A stretch of DNA of 6,855 nucleotides from Candidatus Avoscillospira stercoripullorum (GTDB lineage: Bacteria > Bacillota > Clostridia > Oscillospirales > Oscillospiraceae): NCBI GenBank assembly GCA_018712905.1, contig DVGD01000057.1:1-6855 (forward strand). The letters run 5' to 3'. Positions 5,739 through 6,855 of this stretch are shown piece by piece. The position numbers and the translations under genes are program-made. The notes below the pieces were generated by a model. That model did no database searches. It worked only from the letters and a program-made list of their open reading frames with translations, and was not told the origin of the DNA. Each line of letters opens with the position of its first letter. The stretch's first letter is position 1.

Positions 5739-6515
5739 ATGGATGAGAAAAAAATGCCCCGCCGGGAGAGAAAAGACGCGCCGGCGGAGGATTATCTCGA
5801 GGGACGAAACGCCGTCTCCGAGGCGATCAAAAGCGGCCGCACCCTGGACAAGGTGTTTGTGGCCGCCGGAGAGACTGACCGCGCCCTGTCGCGCCTTGCC
5901 GCCCTGGCCAGGGAAGCCGGCGCCGCGGTGGTGCAGGTGGACCGGCGCAGGCTCGACCAGATGAGCGCCACCGGCGCCCACCAGGGCATCATCGCCCAGG
6001 CCGCCGCCCACAGCTATGTGTCCCTGGAGGACATTCTCGAAAACGCCAAAAGCCGGGGCGAGGCGCCGCTCATCATCTTGTGCGACGAATTAACAGACCC
6101 CAATAATCTGGGCGCCATTTTGCGCACCGCCGAGTGCGCCGGGGCGCACGGCGTGGTGATCCCCAAGAGAAGGAGCGTGGGACTCACGGCGGTGGTGGCC
6201 AAGACCTCCGCCGGCGCCGTGGAGCATATGCCCGTGGCCAGGGTGTCCAATCTGGTGGGTGCCATGGAGCAGCTCAAAAAAGCCGGGGTGTGGATCTACG
6301 GCACCGACGCCGCCGGGAAAACCGACCTCTACCACGCCGATTTGAAGGGGCCTGCGGCCATCGTCATCGGCTCGGAGGGCTACGGCATGAGCCGGCTCGT
6401 GGCCGAGCGGTGCGACGTGCTCTTGTCCATCCCCATGAAGGGCAAGATCAATTCCCTCAACGCCGCGTCGGCAGCGGCGGTGATGCTCTACGAGGCCGTG
6501 CGCCAGAGACTGTAG
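5739..6515 (+). CDS. rlmB: TrmH/RlmB-family 23S rRNA (guanosine-2'-O)-methyltransferase
   Basis: A 258-residue SPOUT (SpoU-type) methyltransferase that uses S-adenosylmethionine to methylate a ribose 2'-OH. An N-terminal substrate-binding domain, EGRNAVSEAI (21-30) to TGAHQGIIA (78-86), precedes the knotted catalytic domain. That domain shows motif 1 DPNNLGAILRTAE (120-132, with N123 and R129), motif 2 IVIGSEGYGMS (208-218) and motif 3 IPMKGKINSLNAASAA (231-246). The layout matches RlmB, which modifies G2251 in E. coli 23S rRNA, but close relatives act on other rRNA or tRNA positions, so the target is inferred. The ATG at 5739 is preferred to an upstream in-frame GTG at 5712. It has GGAGAG about 7 nt upstream, and the extension encodes nothing conserved. 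The TAG stop lies in TGTAGGGGCA, which resembles the foot of the family-1 repeat, and a 10-bp hairpin starts 5 nt later. Confidence 0.92.
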   Translation: MDEKKMPRRERKDAPAEDYLEGRNAVSEAIKSGRTLDKVFVAAGETDRALSRLAALAREAGAAVVQVDRRRLDQMSATGAHQGIIAQAAAHSYVSLEDILENAKSRGEAPLIILCDELTDPNNLGAILRTAECAGAHGVVIPKRRSVGLTAVVAKTSAGAVEHMPVARVSNLVGAMEQLKKAGVWIYGTDAAGKTDLYHADLKGPAAIVIGSEGYGMSRLVAERCDVLLSIPMKGKINSLNAASAAAVMLYEAVRQRL

Positions 6516-6518
6516 GGG

Positions 6519-6545
6519 CAAAGCCTCCCCTTGAGGGGAGGCTTG
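6519..6545. repeat. Isolated outer hairpin of family 2 directly after rlmB
   Basis: AAGCCTCCCC (6521-6530) and GGGGAGGCTT (6535-6544) pair perfectly over 10 bp around TTGA. The inner hairpin and foot of the module are missing. It starts 5 nt after the rlmB stop and has no U-tract, so a role as mRNA 3'-end stabiliser is as likely as termination. Confidence 0.75.
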
Positions 6546-6560
6546 AGATGGTGCAGAATC

Positions 6561-6611
6561 CAAAGCCTCCCCTTGAGGGGAGGTGGCGCGCGTAGCGCGA
6601 CGGAGAGGTGT
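6561..6611 (+). repeat. Family-2 hairpin module B
   Basis: AAAGCCTCCCC opens an outer hairpin (6566-6583). The inner hairpin CGCGC (6587-6591) with GCGCG (6595-6599) has the loop GTA, and the foot GACGGAGAGGTGT ends at 6611. A linker (6612-6660) resembling the one at 2479-2525 joins it to the next module. Confidence 0.8.
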
Positions 6612-6660
6612 TTGGGCAGCTGCGATTCTCAAAGGCCTTCCGCAAAACGCCACTGCGGTC

Positions 6661-6710
6661 ACACCTCTCAGTCAGCCTTCGGCTGCCAGCTCCCCTCAAG
6701 GGGAGCCCTT
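6661..6710 (-). repeat. Family-2 hairpin module A
   Basis: Nearly identical to the copy at 2355-2403, including the preceding ACTGCGGTC. With the module B to its left it forms an inverted pair in the order B then reversed A, opposite to the reversed A then B order at 2355-2478. Positions 6711-6751 hold only the ribosome binding site of the next gene. Confidence 0.8.
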
Positions 6711-6751
6711 GGGTGCGGACGGCAACAACACGCAAGATTGGAGAACATTTC

Positions 6752-6855
6752 ATGGACAATCACCAGGAGCAGGAGCTACAACTCAATACCGACGCTTCTG
6801 CCCCGGAGGAGGAATACTCCCTAGAGGACATCATGCGGGAATTCGGCTCCTGGAC
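6752..6855 (+). CDS. Unrecognised protein, N-terminal 34 residues only
   Basis: The ATG at 6752 is preceded by TTGGAGA at good spacing, and the frame is open to the end of the window. The visible residues start MDNHQEQELQLNTDAS. They are hydrophilic and acidic, with EEEYSLEDIMREFGSW near the edge, which looks like a short amphipathic segment. There is no signal peptide or membrane segment in this part. I do not recognise the family. It lies on the same strand as rlmB, 236 bp downstream across a block of family-2 repeats, with no obvious promoter of its own. Coding status rests on the ribosome binding site, the ATG and the open frame over a limited length. Confidence 0.65.
   Translation, partial: MDNHQEQELQLNTDASAPEEEYSLEDIMREFGSW

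Overview
The window reads as a chromosomal segment of a GC-rich Gram-positive anaerobe, most likely a gut member of the Clostridia (Oscillospirales-like). This rests on strong AAGGAGG-type ribosome binding sites, TTG starts, the iscR-iscS-iscU (nifU-type) gene order, and dense intergenic hairpin repeats of a kind I associate with such genomes. The taxonomic call is inference; no composition or database test was run.

Layout, left to right. Positions 1-1906 (minus strand) hold an iron-sulfur cluster operon: iscR (Rrf2 regulator), iscS (cysteine desulfurase) and the first 35 codons of a NifU/IscU scaffold. iscR and iscS are 2 nt apart. A 188-bp gap before iscU holds three GTAG-footed palindromes in alternating orientation. 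The iscR promoter carries a perfect 14-bp palindrome over its predicted transcription start, fitting autoregulation. Between iscR and the next gene is a self-contained transcription unit on the minus strand. It has a near-consensus promoter (TTGACA, 17 bp, TAAAAT), about 177 nt of pyrimidine-rich sequence with five UCUCC motifs and one UCCUCCC, and a strong intrinsic terminator. I regard this candidate small RNA as the most interesting item in the window.

Positions 2550-5484 (minus strand) encode a small MscS-family mechanosensitive channel and, upstream of it, the membrane AAA+ zinc protease FtsH. A divergent promoter region (5485-5738) drives ftsH leftwards and an RlmB/TrmH-family 23S rRNA 2'-O-methyltransferase rightwards. 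A final plus-strand reading frame of unknown function starts at 6752 and runs off the window.

The gaps are filled by two hairpin repeat families. Family 1 is GTAG plus an 8-5-8 stem-loop, resembling REP/BIME elements. Family 2 is a two-hairpin module of about 50 bp in two variants, A (outer stem GCTCCCC) and B (outer stem CCTCCCC). Stems in both families differ between copies by compensatory changes. Repeat sequence supplies or abuts the stop codons of mscS, ftsH and rlmB.
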